Shown: positions 11,353 through 26,437, numbered from the stretch's first letter. The stretch: DNA of 60,000 bases from Membranipora membranacea (GCA_914767715.1 OU612071.1:16366948-16426947), one strand, 5' to 3'. Numbers and translations are program-made. The notes: a model not told the origin generated them from the sequence alone.

Positions 11353-13733
11353 TCAAAACAGAGTTTCAAACGTTTCTAAGCTAGTAAAGAATTCTGCCCA
11401 ATTATTGGCTAATTTCCCCAGGACCATACCTATCGATTTTTGTCGAGTTTTTGCAAAATACCTAGATCGAAAACGCATCGTCACAGGGAACCAATATTTT
11501 AGATGAGACATAGGGACGTCATTGCGAACTTCAAAACATAGTTTCAAACGTTTCTAAGCTAGTAAAGAATTCTGCCCAATTATTGGCTAAGTTCCCCAGG
11601 ACCGTACCTATCGATTTTGTCGATTTTTTGCAAAATACCTAGATCGAAAACACATCAACACAGGGAGCTAATATTTTTGATGAGATATAGGGACGTCATT
11701 GCGAACTTCAAAACAGAGTTTCAAACGTTTATAAGCTAGTAAAGAATTCTGCCCAATTATTGGCTAAGTTCCCCAGGAGCGTACCTATCGATTTTTGTCG
11801 ATTTTTTGCAAAATTCCTAGATAGAAAACGCATCGTAACAGGGAGCTAATTATTTAGATGAGATATAGGGACGCCATTGCGAACTTCAAAACAGAGCCCA
11901 TCGTCACAGGGAGCTAATATTTTAGATGAGATATAGAGACATCATTGCGAACCTCAAAACAGAGTTTCAAGCGTTTCTAAGCTGGTAAAGAATTCTGCCC
12001 AGTTATTGGCTAATTTCCCCAGGACCGTACCTATTGATTTTTGTCGATTTTTTGCAAAATACCTAGATCGAAAACGCATCGTCACAGGGAGCCAATATTT
12101 TAGATGAGATATAGGGACGTCATTGCGAACTTCAAAACAGAGTTTCAAACGTTTCTAAGCTAGTAAAGAATTCTGCCCAATTATTTGCTAATTTCCCCAG
12201 GACCGTACCTATTGATTTTTGTCGATTTTTTGCAAAATACCTAGATCGAAAACGCATCGTCACAGGGAGCCAATATTTTAGATGAGATTTAGGGACGTCA
12301 TTGCGAACTTCAAAACAGAGTTTCAAACGTATCTAAGCTAGTGAAGAATTCTGCCCAATTATTGGCTAAGTTCCCCAGGACCGTACCTATCGATTTTTGT
12401 CGAATTTTTGCAAAATACCTAGATCGAAAACGCATCGTCACAGGGAGCCAATATTTTAGATGAGATATAGGGACGTCATTGCAAACTTCAAAACAGAGTC
12501 TCAAACGTTTCTAAGCTAGTAAAGAATTCTGCCCAATTATTGGCTAATTTCCCCAGGACCGTACCTATCGATTTTTGTCGATTTTTTGCAAAATACCTAG
12601 ATCGAAAACGCATCGTCACAGGGAGCCAATATTTTAGATGAGATATAGGGACGTCATTGCGAACTTCAAAACAGAGTTTCAAACGTTTCTAAGCTAGTGA
12701 AGAATTCTGCCCAATTATTGGCTAAGTTCCCCAGGACCGTACCTATCGATTTTTGTCGATTTTTTGCAAAATACCTAGATCGAAAACGCATCGTCACAGG
12801 GAGCTAATATTTTAGATGAGATATAGGGGCGTCATTGCGAACTTCAAAACAGAGTTTAAAACGTTTCTAAGCTAGTGAAGAATTCTGCCCAATTATTGGC
12901 TAAGTTCCCCAGGACCGTACCTATCGATTTTTGTCGATTTTTTGCAAAATACCTAGATCGAAAACGCATCGTCACAGGGAGCTAATATTTTAGATGAGAT
13001 ATAGGGACGTCATTGCGAACTTCAAAACAGAGTTTCAAACGTTTCTAAGCTAGTGAAGAATTCTGCCCAATTATTGGCTGAGTTCCCCCGGACCGTACCT
13101 ATCGACTTTTGTCGATTTTTTGCAAAATACCTAGATCGAAAACGCATCGTCACAGGGAGCCAATATTTTAGATGAGATATAGGAACGTCATTGCGAACTT
13201 CAAAACAGAGTTTCAAACGTTTCTAAGCTAGTGAAGAATTCTGCCCAAATATTGGCTAAGTTCCCCAGGACCGTACCTATCCATTTTTGTTGATTTTTTG
13301 CAAAATACCTAGATCGAAAACGCATCGTCACAGGGAGCTAATATTTTAGATGAGATATAGGGACGTCATTGCAAACTTCAAAACAGAGTTTCAAACGTTT
13401 CTAAGCTAGTAAAGAATTTTGCCCAATTATTGGCTATTTTCCCCAGGACCGTACCTATCGATTTTTGTCGATTTCTTGCAAAATACCTAGATAGAATACG
13501 AATCGTCACAGGGAGCTAATATTTTATATGAGATATAGGGACGTCATTGCGAACCTCAAAACAGAGTTTCAAACCTTTCTTAGCTAGTAAAGAATTCTGC
13601 CCAATTATTGGCTAATTTCCCCAGGACCGTACCTATCCATTTTTGTTGATTTCTTGCAAAATACCTCGATAGAAGATGCATTGTCACAGGGAGCTAATAT
13701 TAAATATGAGATATAGGGACGTCATTGCGAACT
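11353..13733 (+). repeat. 2,381-bp nested repeat, unit 2 (one extra monomer)
   Basis: It matches the preceding 2,203-bp unit at a 2,203 offset through about 12800, then at 2,381 from about 13022, so exactly one 178-bp monomer was gained. The gained copy is near 12828, with GATATAGGGGCGTC and the unusual GAGTTTAAAACG. After this unit the array passes into the long/short alternating HOR domain. Confidence 0.82.
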
Positions 13734-16700
13734 TCAAAACAGAGTTTCAAACGTTTCTAAGCTAGTGAAGAATTCTGCCCAATTATTGGCTAAGTTCCCC
13801 AGGACCGTACCGATCGATTTTTGTCGATTTTTTGCAAAATACCTAGATCGAAAACGCATCGCCACAGGGAGCCAATATTTTAGATGAGATATAGGGACGT
13901 CATTGCGAACTTCAAAACAGAGTTTCAAACGTTTCTAAGCTAGTAAAGAATTCTGCCCAATTATTGGCAAATTTCCCCAGGACCATACCTATCGATTTTT
14001 GTCGAGTTTTTGCAAAATACATAGATCGAGAACGCATCGTCACAGGGAGCTAATATTTTAGATGAGATATAGAGACATCATTGCGAACCTCAAAACAGAG
14101 TTTCAAGCGTTTCTAAGCTAGTAAAGAATTCTGCCCAATTATTGGCTAATTTCCCCAGGACCGTACCTATCGATTTTGTCGATTTTTTGCAAAATACCTA
14201 GATCGAAAACGCATCGTCACAGGGAGCTAATATTTTAGATGAGATATAGGGACGTTATTGCGAACTTCAAAACAGAGTTTCAAACGTTTCTAAGCTAGTA
14301 AAGAATTCTGCCCAATTATTGGCTATTTTCCCCAGGACCGTACCTATCGATTTTTGTCTATTTTTGCAAAATTCCTAGATAGACAACGCATCGTAACAGG
14401 GAGCTAATATTTTAGATGAGATATAGGGACGTCATTGCGAACTTCAAAACAGAGCCCATCGTCACAGGGAGCTAATATTTTAGATGAGATATAAAGACAT
14501 CATTGCGAACCTCAAAACAGAGTTTCAAGCGTTTCTAAGCTAGTAAAGAATTCTGCCCAATTATTGGCTAATTTCCCCAGGACCATACCTATCGATTTTT
14601 GTCGATTTTTTGCATAATACCTAGATCGAAAACACATCGTCACAGGGAGCCAATATTTTAGATGAGATATAGGGACGTCATTGCGAACTTCAAAACAGAG
14701 TTTCAAACGTTTCCAAGCTAGTGAAGAATTCTGCCCAATTATTGGCTAAGTTCCCCAGGACCGTACCGATCGATTTTTGTCGATTTTTTGCAAAATACCT
14801 AGATCGAAAACGCATCGCCACAGGGAGCCAATATTTTAGATGAGATATAGGGACGTCATTGCGAACTTCAAAACAGAGTTTCAAACGTTTCTAAGCTAGT
14901 AAAGAATTCTGCCCAATTATTGGCTAATTTCCCCAGGACCATACCTATCGATTTTTGTCGAGTTTTTGCAAAATACCTAGATCGAAAACGCATCGTCACT
15001 GGGAGCCAATATTTTAGATGAGATATAGGGACGTCATTGCGAACTTCAAAACATAGTTTCAAACGTTTCTAAGCTAGTGAAGAATTCTGCCCAATTATTG
15101 GCTAAGTTCCCCAGGACCGTACCTATCGATTTTGTCGATTTTTTGCAAAATACCTAGATCGAAAACACATCAACACAGGGAGCTAATATTTTTGATGAGA
15201 TATAGGGACGTCATTGCGAACTTCAAAACAGAGTTTCAAACGTTTCTAAGCTAGTAAAGAATTCTGCCCAATTATTGGCTAAGTTCCCCAGGAGCGTACC
15301 TATCGATTTTTGTCGATTTTTTGCAAAATTCCTAGATAGAAAACGCATCGTAACAGGGAGATTATTATTTAGATGAGATATAGGGACGCCATTGCGAACT
15401 TCAAAACAGAGCCCATCGTCACAGGGAGCTAATATTTTAGATGAGATATAGAGACGTCATTGCGAACCTCAAAACAGAGTTTCAAGCGTTTCTAAGCTAG
15501 TAAAGAATTCTGCCCAATTATTGGCTAATTTCCCCAGGACCGTACCTATTGATTTTTGTCGATTTTTTGCAAAATACCTAGATCGAAAACGCATCGTCAC
15601 AGGGAGCCAATATTTTAGATGAGATATAGGGACGTCATTGCGAACTTCAAAACAGAGTTTCAAACGTTTCTAAGCTAGTAAAGAATTCTGCCCAATTATT
15701 GGCTAATTTCCCCAGGACCGTACCTATTGATTTTTGTCGATTTTTTGCGAAATACCTAGATCGAAAACGCATCGTCACAGGGAGCCAATATTTTAGATGA
15801 GATTTAGGGACGTCATTGCGAACTTCAAAACAGAGTTTCAAACGTATCTAAGCTAGTGAAGAATTCTGCCCAATTATTGGCTAAGTTCCCCAAGACCGTA
15901 CCTATCGATTTTTGTCGAATTTTTGCAAAATACCTAGATCGAAAACGCATCGTCACAGGGAGCCAATATTTTAGATGACATATAGGGACGTCATTGCAAA
16001 CTTCAAAACAGAGTTTCAAACGTTTCTAAGCTAGTAAAGAATTCTGCCCAATTATTGGCTAATTTCCCCAGGACCGTACCTATCGATTTTTGTCGATTTT
16101 TTGCAAAATACCTAGATCGAAAACGCATCGTCACAGGGAGCCAATATTTTAGATGAGATATAGGGACGTCATTGCGAACTTCAAAACAGAGTTTCAAACG
16201 TTTCTAAGCTAGTGAAGAATTCTGCCCAATTATTGGCTAAGTTCCCCAGGACCGTACCTATCGATTTTTGTCGATATTTTGCAAAATACCTAGATCGAAA
16301 ACGCATCGTCACAGGGAGCTAATATTTTAGATGAGATATAGGGGCGTCATTGCGAACTTCAAAACAGAGTTTCAAACGTTTCTAAGCTAGTGAAGAATTC
16401 TGCCCAATTATTGGCTAAGTTCCCCAGGACCGTACCTATCGAATTTTGTCGATTTTTTGCAAAATACCTAGATCGAAAACGCATCGTCACAAGGAGCCAA
16501 CATTTTAGATGAGATATAGGGACGTCATTGCGAACTTCAAAACAGAGTTTCAAACGTTTCTAAGCTAGTAAAGAATTCTGCCCAATTATTGGCTAATTTC
16601 CCCAGGACCGTACCTATCGATTTTTGTCGAATTTTTGCAAAATACCTAGATCGAAAACGCATCGTCACAGGGAGCCAATATTTTAGATGAGATATAGGGA

Positions 16701-17604
16701 CGTCATTGCGAACTTCAAAACAGAGTTTCAAACGTTTCTAAGCTAGTGAAGAATTCTGCCCAATTATTGGCTAAGTTCCCCAGGATCGTACCTATCGATT
16801 TTTGTCGATTTTTTGCAAAATACCTAGATCGAAAACGCATCGTCACAGGGAGCTAATATTTTAGATGAGATATAGGGACGTCATTGCGAACTTCAAAACA
16901 GAGTTTCAAACGTTTCTAAGCTAGTGAAGAATTCTGCCCAATTATTGGCTGAGTTCCCCCGGACCGTACCTATCGACTTTTGTCGATTTTTTGCAAAATA
17001 CCTAGATCGAAAACGCATCGTCACAGGGAGCCAATATTTTAGATGAGATATAGGAACGTCATTGCGAACTTCAAAACAGAGTTTCAAACGTTTCTAAGCT
17101 AGTGAAGAATTCTGCCCAAATATTGGCTAAGTTCCCCAGGACCGTACCTATCGATTTTTGTTGATTTTTTGCAAAATACCTAGATCGAAAACGCATCGTC
17201 ACAGGGAGCTAATATTTTAGATGAGATATAGGGACGTCATTGCAAACTTCAAAACAGAGTTTCAAACGTTTCTAAGCTAGTAAAGAATTTTGCCCAATTA
17301 TTGGCTATTTTCCCCAGGACCGTACCTATCGATTTTTGTCGATTTCTTGCAAAATACCTAGATAGAATACGAATCGTCACAGGGAGCTAATATTTTATAT
17401 GAGATATAGGGACGTCATTGCGAACCTCAAAACAGAGTTTCAAACCTTTCTTAGCTAGTAAAGAATTCTGCCCAATTATTGGCTAATTTCCCCAGGACCG
17501 TACCTATCCATTTTTGTTGATTTCTTGCAAAATACCTCGATAGAAGATGCATTGTCACAGGGAGCTAATATTAAATATGAGATATAGGGACGTCATTGCG
17601 AACT
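13734..17604 (+). repeat. Long HOR unit L1, 3,871 bp
   Basis: This is the first unit of a domain in which long and short HOR units alternate. The monomer at its start recurs 3,871 bp on, at 17605. Most of L1 recurs at +6,140, and at +12,704 counted from its first monomer. It contains two deleted monomers (about 14454 and 15411) and ends with the GGCTGAGTTCCCCCGG monomer followed by the TAGATAGAATACGAATC and ATTAAATATGAG monomers. Confidence 0.85.
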
Positions 17605-19873
17605 TCAAAACAGAGTTTCAAACGTTTCTAAGCTAGTGAAGAATTCTGCCCAATTATTGGCTAAGTTCCCCAGGACCGTACCGATCGATTTTTGTCGATT
17701 TTTTGCAAAATACCTAGATCGAAAACGCATCGCCACAGGGAGCCAATATTTTAGATGAGACATAGGGACGTCATTGCGAACTTCAAAACAGAGTTTCAAA
17801 CGTTTCTAAGCTAGTAAAGAATTCTGCCCAATTATTGGCAAATTTCCCCAGGACCATACCTATCGATTTTTGTCGAGTTTTTGCAAAATACATAGATCGA
17901 GAACGCATCGTCACAGGGAGCTAATATTTTAGATGAGATATAGAGACATCATTGCGAACCTCAAAACAGAGTTTCAAGCGTTTCTAAGCTAGTAAAGAAT
18001 TCTGCCCAATTATTGGCTAATTTCCCCAGGACCGTACCTATCGATTTTGTCGATTTTTTGCAAAATACCTAGATCGAAAACGCATCGTCACAGGGAGCTA
18101 ATATTTTAGATGAGATATAGGGACGTTATTGCGAACTTCAAAACAGAGTTTCAAACGTTTCTAAGCTAGTAAAGAATTCTGCCCAATTATTGGCTATTTT
18201 CCCCAGGACCGTACCTATCGATTTTTGTCTATTTTTGCAAAATTCCTAGATAGACAACGCATCGTAACAGGGAGCTAATATTTTAGATGAGATATAGGGA
18301 CGTCATTGCGAACTTCAAAACAGAGCCCATCGTCACAGGGAGCTAATGTTTTAGATGAGATATAAAGACATCATTGCGAACCTCAAAAGAGAGTTTCAAG
18401 CGTTTCTAAGCTAGTAAAGAATTCTGCCCAATTATTGGCTAATTTCCCCAGGACCGTACCTATCGATTTTTGTCGATTTTTTGCATAATACCTAGATCGA
18501 AAACACATCGTCACAGGGAGCCAATATTTTAGATGAGATATAGGGACGTCATTGCGAACTTCAAAACAGAGTTTCAAACGTTTCTAAGCTAGTGAAGAAT
18601 TCTGCCCAATTATTGGCTAAGTTCCCCAGGACCGTACCTATCGATTTTGTCGATTTTTTGCAAAATACCTAGATCGAAAACACATCAACACAGGGAGCTA
18701 ATATTTTTGATGAGATATAGGGACGTCATTGCGAACTTCAAAACAGAGTTTCAAACGTTTCTAAGCTAGTAAAGAATTCTGCCCAATTATTGGCTAAGTT
18801 CCCCAGGAGCGTACCTATCGATTTTTGTCGATTTTTTGCAAAATTCCTAGATAGAAAACGCATCGTAACAGGGAGCTAATTATTTAGATGAGATATAGGG
18901 ACGCCATTGCGAACTTCAAAACAGAGCCCATCGTCACAGGGAGCTAATATTTTAGATGAGATATAGAGACGTCATTGCGAACCTCAAAACAGAGTTTCAA
19001 GCGTTTCTAAGCTGGTAAAGAATTCTGCCCAATTATTGGCTAATTTCCCCAGGACCGTACCTATTGATTTTTGTCGATTTTTTGCAAAATACCTAGATCG
19101 AAAACGCATCGTCACAGGGAGCCAATATTTTAGATGAGATATAGGGACGTCATTGCGAACTTCAAAACAGAGTTTCAAACGTTTCTAAGCTAGTAAAGAA
19201 TTCTGCCCAATTATTGGCTAATTTCCCCAGGACCGTACCTATTGATTTTTGTCGATTTTTTGCAAAATACCTAGATCGAAAACGCATCGTCACAGGGAGC
19301 CAATATTTTAGATGAGATTTAGGGACGTCATTGCGAACTTCAAAACAGAGTTTCAAACGTTTCTAAGCTAGTGAAGAATTCTGCCCAATTATTGGCTAAG
19401 TTCCCCAGGACCGTACCTATCGATTTTTGTCGATTTTTTGCAAAATACCTAGATCGAAAACGCATCGTCACAGGGAGCTAATATTTTAGATGAGATATAG
19501 GGACGTCATTGCGAACTTCAAAACAGAGTTTCAAACGTTTCTAAGCTAGTGAAGAATTCTGCCCAATTATTGGCTGAGTTCCCCCGGACCGTACCTATCG
19601 ACTTTTGAAGATTTTTTGCAAAATACCTAGATCGAAAACGCATCGTCACAGGGAGCCAATATTTTAGATGAGATATAGGAACGTCATTGCGAACTTCAAA
19701 ACAGAGTTTCAAACGTTTCTAAGCTAGTGAAGAATTCTGCCCAAATATTGGCTAAGTTCCCCAGGACCGTACCTATCGATTTTTGTTGATTTTTTGCAAA
19801 ATACCTAGATCGAAAACGCATCGTCACAGGGAGCTAATATTTTAGATGAGATATAGGGACGTCATTGCAAACT
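17605..19873 (+). repeat. Short HOR unit S1, about 2,269 bp
   Basis: S1 follows the same monomer order as L1 but lacks 356 bp (two monomers) after about 18577 and 890 bp (five monomers) after about 19356. The offset to L1 steps 3,871, then 3,515, then 2,625. Both losses are whole multiples of 178 bp, as expected from unequal exchange in register. A private change, CTTTTGAAGATT for CTTTTGTCGATT, lies near 19602 and recurs only in S3. Confidence 0.78.
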
Positions 19874-22800
19874 TCAAAACAGAGTTTCAAACGTTTCTAA
19901 GCTAGTAAAGAATTTTGCCCTATTATTGGCTATTTTCCCCAGGACCGTACCTATCGATTTTTGTCGATTTCTTGCAAAATACCTAGATAGAATACGAATC
20001 GTCACAGGGAGCTAATATTTTATATGAGATATAGGGACGTCATTGCAAACCTCAAAACAGAGTTTCAAACCTTTCTTAGCTAGTAAAGAATTCTGCCCAA
20101 TTATTGGCTATTTTCCCAAGGACCGTAACTATCGATTTTCGTCGATTTCTTGGAAAATACCTCGATAGAATACGAATCGTCACAGGGAGCTAATATTTTA
20201 GATGAGATATAGAGACATCATTGCGAACCTCAAAACAGAGTTTCAAGCGTTTCTAAGCTAGTAAAGAATTCTGCCCAATTATTGGCTAATTTCCCCAGGA
20301 CCGTACCTATCGATTTTGTCGATTTTTTGCAAAATACCTAGATCGAAAACGCATCGTCACAGGGAGCTAATATTTTAGATGAGATATAGGGACGTTATTG
20401 CGAACTTCAAAACAGAGTTTCAAACGTTTCTAAGCTAGTAAAGAATTCTGCCCAATTATTGGCTATTTTCCCCAGGACCGTACCTATCGATTTTTGTCTA
20501 TTTTTGCAAAATTCCTAGATAGACAACGCATCGTAACAGGGAGCTAATATTTTAGATGAGATATAGGGACGTCATTGCGAACTTCAAAACAGAGCCCATC
20601 GTCACAGGGAGCTAATATTTTAGATGAGATATAAAGACATCATTGCGAACCTCAAAAGAGAGTTTCAAGCGTTTCTAAGCTAGTAAAGAATTCTGCCCAA
20701 TTATTGGCTAATTTCCCCAGGACCATACCTATCGATTTTTGTCGATTTTTTGCATAATACCTAGATCGAAAACACATCGTCACAGGGAGCCAATATTTTA
20801 GATGAGATATAGGGACGTCATTGCGAACTTCAAAACAGAGTTTCAAACGTTTCCAAGCTAGTGAAGAATTCTGCCCAATTATTGGCTAAGTTCCCCAGGA
20901 CCGTACCGATCGATTTTTGTCGATTTTTTGCAAAATACCTAGATCGAAAACGCATCGCCACAGGGAGCCAATATTTTAGATGAGATATAGGGACGTCATT
21001 GCGAACTTCAAAACGGAGTTTCAAACGTTTCTAAGCTAGTAAAGAATTCTGCCCAATTATTGGCTAATTTCCCCAGGACCATACCTATCGATTTTTGTCG
21101 AGTTTTTGCAAAATACCTAGATCGAAAACGCATCGTCACTGGGAGCCAATATTTTAGATGAGATATAGGGACGTCATTGCGAACTTCAAAACATAGTTTC
21201 AAACGTTTCTAAGCTAGTGAAGAATTCTGCCCAATTATTGGCTAAGTTCCCCAGGACCGTACCTATCGATTTTGTCGATTTTTTGCAAAATACCTAGATC
21301 GAAAACACATCAACACAGGGAGCTAATATTTTTGATGAGATATAGGGACGTCATTGCGAACTTCAAAACAGAGTTTCAAACGTTTCTAAGCTAGTAAAGA
21401 ATTCTGCCCAATTATTGGCTAAGTTCCCCAGGAGCGTACCTATCGATTTTTGTCGATTTTTTGCAAAATTCCTAGATAGAAAACGCATCGTAACAGGGAG
21501 ATTATTATTTAGATGAGATATAGGGACGCCATTGCGAACTTCAAAACAGAGCCCATCGTCACAGGGAGCTAATATTTTAGATGAGATATAGAGACGTCAT
21601 TGCGAACCTCAAAACAGAGTTTCAAGCGTTTCTAAGCTGGTAAAGAATTCTGCCCAATTATTGGCTAATTTCCCCAGGACCGTACCTATTGATTTTTGTC
21701 GATTTTTTGCAAAATACCTAGATCGAAAACGCATCGTCACAGGGAGCCAATATTTTAGATGAGATATAGGGACGTCATTGCGAACTTCAAAACAGAGTTT
21801 CAAACGTTTCTAAGCTAGTAAAGAATTCTGCCCAATTATTGGCTAATTTCCCCAGGACCGTACCTATTGATTTTTGTCGATTTTTTGCGAAATACCTAGA
21901 TCGAAAACGCATCGTCACAGGGAGCCAATATTTTAGATGAGATTTAGGGACGTCATTGCGAACTTCAAAACAGAGTTTCAAACGTATCTAAGCTAGTGAA
22001 GAATTCTGCCCAATTATTGGCTAAGTTCCCCAAGACCGTACCTATCGATTTTTGTCGAATTTTTGCAAAATACCTAGATCGAAAACGCATCGTCACAGGG
22101 AGCCAATATTTTAGATGAGATATAGGGACGTCATTGCAAACTTCAAAACAGAGTTTCAAACGTTTCTAAGCTAGTAAAGAATTCTGCCCAATTATTGGCT
22201 AATTTCCCCAGGACCGTACCTATCGATTTTTGTCGATTTTTTGCAAAATACCTAGATCGAAAACGCATCGTCACAGGGAGCCAATATTTTAGATGAGATA
22301 TAGGGACGTCATTGCGAACTTCAAAACAGAGTTTCAAACGTTTCTAAGCTAGTGAAGAATTCTGCCCAATTATTGGCTAAGTTCCCCAGGACCGTACCTA
22401 TCGATTTTTGTCGATATTTTGCAAAATACCTAGATCGAAAACGCATCGTCACAGGGAGCTAATATTTTAGATGAGATATAGGGGCGTCATTGCGAACTTC
22501 AAAACAGAGTTTCAAACGTTTCTAAGCTAGTGAAGAATTCTGCCCAATTATTGGCTAAGTTCCCCAGGACCGTACCTATCGAATTTTGTCGATTTTTTGC
22601 AAAATACCTAGATCGAAAACGCATCGTCACAAGGAGCCAACATTTTAGATGAGATATAGGGACGTCATTGCGAACTTCAAAACAGAGTTTCAAACGTTTC
22701 TAAGCTAGTAAAGAATTCTGCCAAATTATTGGCTAATTTCCCCAGGACCGTACCTATCGATTTTTGTCGAATTTTTGCAAAATACCTAGATCGAAAACGC

Positions 22801-23744
22801 ATCGTCACAGGGAGCCAATATTTTAGATGAGATATAGGGACGTCATTGCGAACTTCAAAACAGAGTTTCAAACGTTTCTAAGCTAGTGAAGAATTCTGCC
22901 CAATTATTGACTAAGTTCCCCAGGATCGTACCTATCGATTTTTGTCGATTTTTTGCAAAATACCTAGATCGAAAACGCATCGTCACAGGGAGCTAATATT
23001 TTAGATGAGATATAGGGACGTCATTGCGAACTTCAAAACAGAGTTTCAAACGTTTCTAAGCTAGTGAAGAATTCTGCCCAATTATTGGCTGAGTTCCCCC
23101 GGACCGTACCTATCGACTTTTGTCGATTTTTTGCAAAATACCTAGATCGAAAACGCATCGTCACAGGGAGCCAATATTTTAGATGAGATATAGGAACGTC
23201 ATTGCGAACTTCAAAACAGAGTTTCAAACGTTTCTAAGCTAGTGAAGAATTCTGCCCAAATATTGGCTAAGTTCCCCAGGACCGTACCTATCGATTTTTG
23301 TTGATTTTTTGCAAAATACCTAGATCGAAAACGCATCGTCACAGGGAGCTAATATTTTAGATGAGATATAGGGACGTCATTGCAAACTTCAAAACAGAGT
23401 TTCAAACGTTTCTAAGCTAGTAAAGAATTTTGCCCAATTATTGGCTATTTTCCCCAGGACCGTACCTATCGATTTTTGTCGATTTCTTGCAAAATACCTA
23501 GATAGAATACGAATCGTCACAGGGAGCTAATATTTTATATGAGATATAGGGACGTCATTGCGAACCTCAAAACAGAGTTTCAAACCTTTCTTAGCTAGTA
23601 AAGAATTCTGCCCAATTATTGGCTAATTTCCCCAGGACCGTACCTATCGATTTTTGTTGATTTCTTGCAAAATACCTCGATAGAAGATGCATTGTCACAG
23701 GGAGCTAATATTAAATATGAGATATAGGGACGTCATTGCGAACT
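19874..23744 (+). repeat. Long HOR unit L2, 3,871 bp
   Basis: From about 20200 this copies L1 at a constant 6,140-bp offset with very few differences (for example CCAAATTATTGG at about 22721). The first ~320 bp do not correspond to L1: they carry GCCCTATTATTGG and a divergent monomer with GTAACTATCGATTTTCG and TTGGAAAATACC (about 20126-20160). A related divergent monomer appears later near 33540, 45550, 46440, 54670, 55380 and 58070. Confidence 0.82.
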
Positions 23745-26437
23745 TCAAAACAGAGTTTCAAACGTTTCTAAGCTAGTGAAGAATTCTGCCCAATTATTGG
23801 CTAAGTTCCCCAGGACCGTACCGATCGATTTTTGTCGATTTTTTGCAAAATACCTAGATCGAAAACGCATCGCCACAGGGAGCCAATATTTTAGATGAGA
23901 CATAGGGACGTCATTGCGAACTTCAAAACAGAGTTTCAAACGTTTCTAAGCTAGTAAAGAATTCTGCCCAATTATTGGCAAATTTCCCCAGGACCATACC
24001 TATCGATTTTTGTCGAGTTTTTGCAAAATACATAGATCGAGAACGCATCGTCACAGGGAGCTAATATTTTAGATGAGATATAGAGACATCATTGCGAACC
24101 TCAAAACAGAGTTTCAAGCGTTTCTAAGCTAGTAAAGAATTCTGCCCAATTATTGGCTAATTTCCCCAGGACCGTACCTATCGATTTTGTCGATTTTTTG
24201 CAAAATACCTAGATCGAAAACGCATCGTCACAGGGAGCTAATATTTTAGATGAGATATAGGGACGTTATTGCGAACTTCAAAACAGAGTTTCAAACGTTT
24301 CTAAGCTAGTAAAGAATTCTGCCCAATTATTGGCTATTTTCCCCAGGACCGTACCTATCGATTTTTGTCTATTTTTGCAAAATTCCTAGATAGACAACGC
24401 ATCGTAACAGGGAGCTAATATTTTAGATGAGATATAGGGACGTCATTGCGAACTTCAAAACAGAGCCCATCGTCACAGGGAGCTAATGTTTTAGATGAGA
24501 TATAAAGACATCATTGCGAACCTCAAAAGAGAGTTTCAAGCGTTTCTAAGCTAGTAAAGAATTCTGCCCAATTATTGGCTAATTTCCCCAGGACCGTACC
24601 TATCGATTTTTGTCGATTTTTTGCATAATACCTAGATCGAAAACACATCGTCACAGGGAGCCAATATTTTAGATGAGATATAGGGACGTCATTGCGAACT
24701 TCAAAACAGAGTTTCAAACGTTTCTAAGCTAGTGAAGAATTCTGCCCAATTATTGGCTAAGTTCCCCAGGACCGTACCTATCGATTTTGTCGATTTTTTG
24801 CAAAATACCTAGATCGAAAACACATCAACACAGGGAGCTAATATTTTTGATGAGATATAGGGACGTCATTGCGAACTTCAAAACAGAGTTTCAAACGTTT
24901 CTAAGCTAGTAAAGAATTCTGCCCAATTATTGGCTAAGTTCCCCAGGAGCGTACCTATCGATTTTTGTCGATTTTTTGCAAAATTCCTAGATAGAAAACG
25001 CATCGTAACAGGGAGCTAATTATTTAGATGAGATATAGGGACGCCATTGCGAACTTCAAAACAGAGCCCATCGTCACAGGGAGCTAATATTTTAGATGAG
25101 ATATAGAGACGTCATTGCGAACCTCAAAACAGAGTTTCAAGCGTTTCTAAGCTGGTAAAGAATTCTGCCCAATTATTGGCTAATTTCCCCAGGACCGTAC
25201 CTATTGATTTTTGTCGATTTTTTGCAAAATACCTAGATCGAAAACGCATCGTCACAGGGAGCCAATATTTTAGATGAGATATAGGGACGTCATTGCGAAC
25301 TTCAAAACAGAGTTTCAAACGTTTCTAAGCTAGTAAAGAATTCTGCCCAATTATTGGCTAATTTCCCCAGGACCGTACCTATTGATTTTTGTCGATTTTT
25401 TGCAAAATACCTAGATCGAAAACGCATCGTCACAGGGAGCCAATATTTTAGATGAGATTTAGGGACGTCATTGCGAACTTCAAAACAGAGTTTCAAACGT
25501 TTCTAAGCTAGTGAAGAATTCTGCCCAATTATTGGCTAAGTTCCCCAGGAGCGTACCTATCGATTTTTGTCGATTTTTTGCAAAATTCCTAGATAGAAAA
25601 CGCATCGTAACAGGGAGCTAATTATTTAGATGAGATATAGGGACGCCATTGCGAACTTCAAAACAGAGCCCATCGTCACAGGGAGCTAATATTTTAGATG
25701 AGATATAGAGACGTCATTGCGAACCTCAAAACAGAGTTTCAAGCGTTTCTAAGCTGGTAAAGAATTCTGCCCAATTATTGGCTAATTTCCCCAGGACCGT
25801 ACCTATTGATTTTTGTCGATTTTTTGCAAAATACCTAGATCGAAAACGCATCGTCACAGGGAGCCAATATTTTAGATGAGATATAGGGACGTCATTGCGA
25901 ACTTCAAAACAGAGTTTCAAACGTTTCTAAGCTAGTAAAGAATTCTGCCCAATTATTGGCTAATTTCCCCAGGACCGTACCTATTGATTTTTGTCGATTT
26001 TTTGCAAAATACCTAGATCGAAAACGCATCGTCACAGGGAGCTAATATTTTAGATGAGATATAGGGACGTCATTGCAAACTTCAAAACAGAGTTTCAAAC
26101 GTTTCTAAGCTAGTAAAGAATTTTGCCCAATTATTGGCTATTTTCCCCAGGACCGTACCTATCGATTTTTGTCGATTTCTTGCAAAATACCTAGATAGAA
26201 TACGAATCGTCACAGGGAGCTAATATTTTATATGAGATATAGGGACGTCATTGCGAACCTCAAAACAGAGTTTCAAACCTTTCTTAGCTAGTAAAGAATT
26301 CTGCCCAATTATTGGCTAATTTCCCCAGGACCGTACCTATCCATTTTTGTTGATTTCTTGCAAAATACCTCGATAGAAGATGCATTGTCACAGGGAGCTA
26401 ATATTAAATATGAGATATAGGGACGTCATTGCGAACT
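23745..26437 (+). repeat. Short HOR unit S2, 2,693 bp, with internal duplication
   Basis: This is S1-like at +6,140 until about 25540. A block of about 600 bp that includes a deleted monomer (about 25065) is then repeated once, giving another deleted monomer at about 25667. The repeated monomers at 25124 and 25726 are 602 bp apart. The unit then rejoins the common order, with a net gain of 424 bp over S1 that changes the dimer period from 6,140 to 6,564. The junction sits near 25540, where TTCCCCAGGAGCG replaces TTCCCCAGGACCG. Confidence 0.8.

Larger units (their letters stand above)
5783..11724 (+). repeat. 5,782-bp higher-order repeat, copy 2 with a 534-bp expansion
   Basis: The offset to copy 1 is 5,782 bp until about 10420, then 6,316 bp from about 10960. 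The extra 534 bp equals exactly three 178-bp monomers, including one with GGCTGAGTTCCCCCGG near 10697 that is absent from copy 1. Past about 11724 the sequence follows a different pattern, reading AAACGTTTATAAGC where copy 1 has AAACGTATCTAAGC at about 5409. The end coordinate is therefore where correspondence breaks, not a sharp edge. Confidence 0.85.
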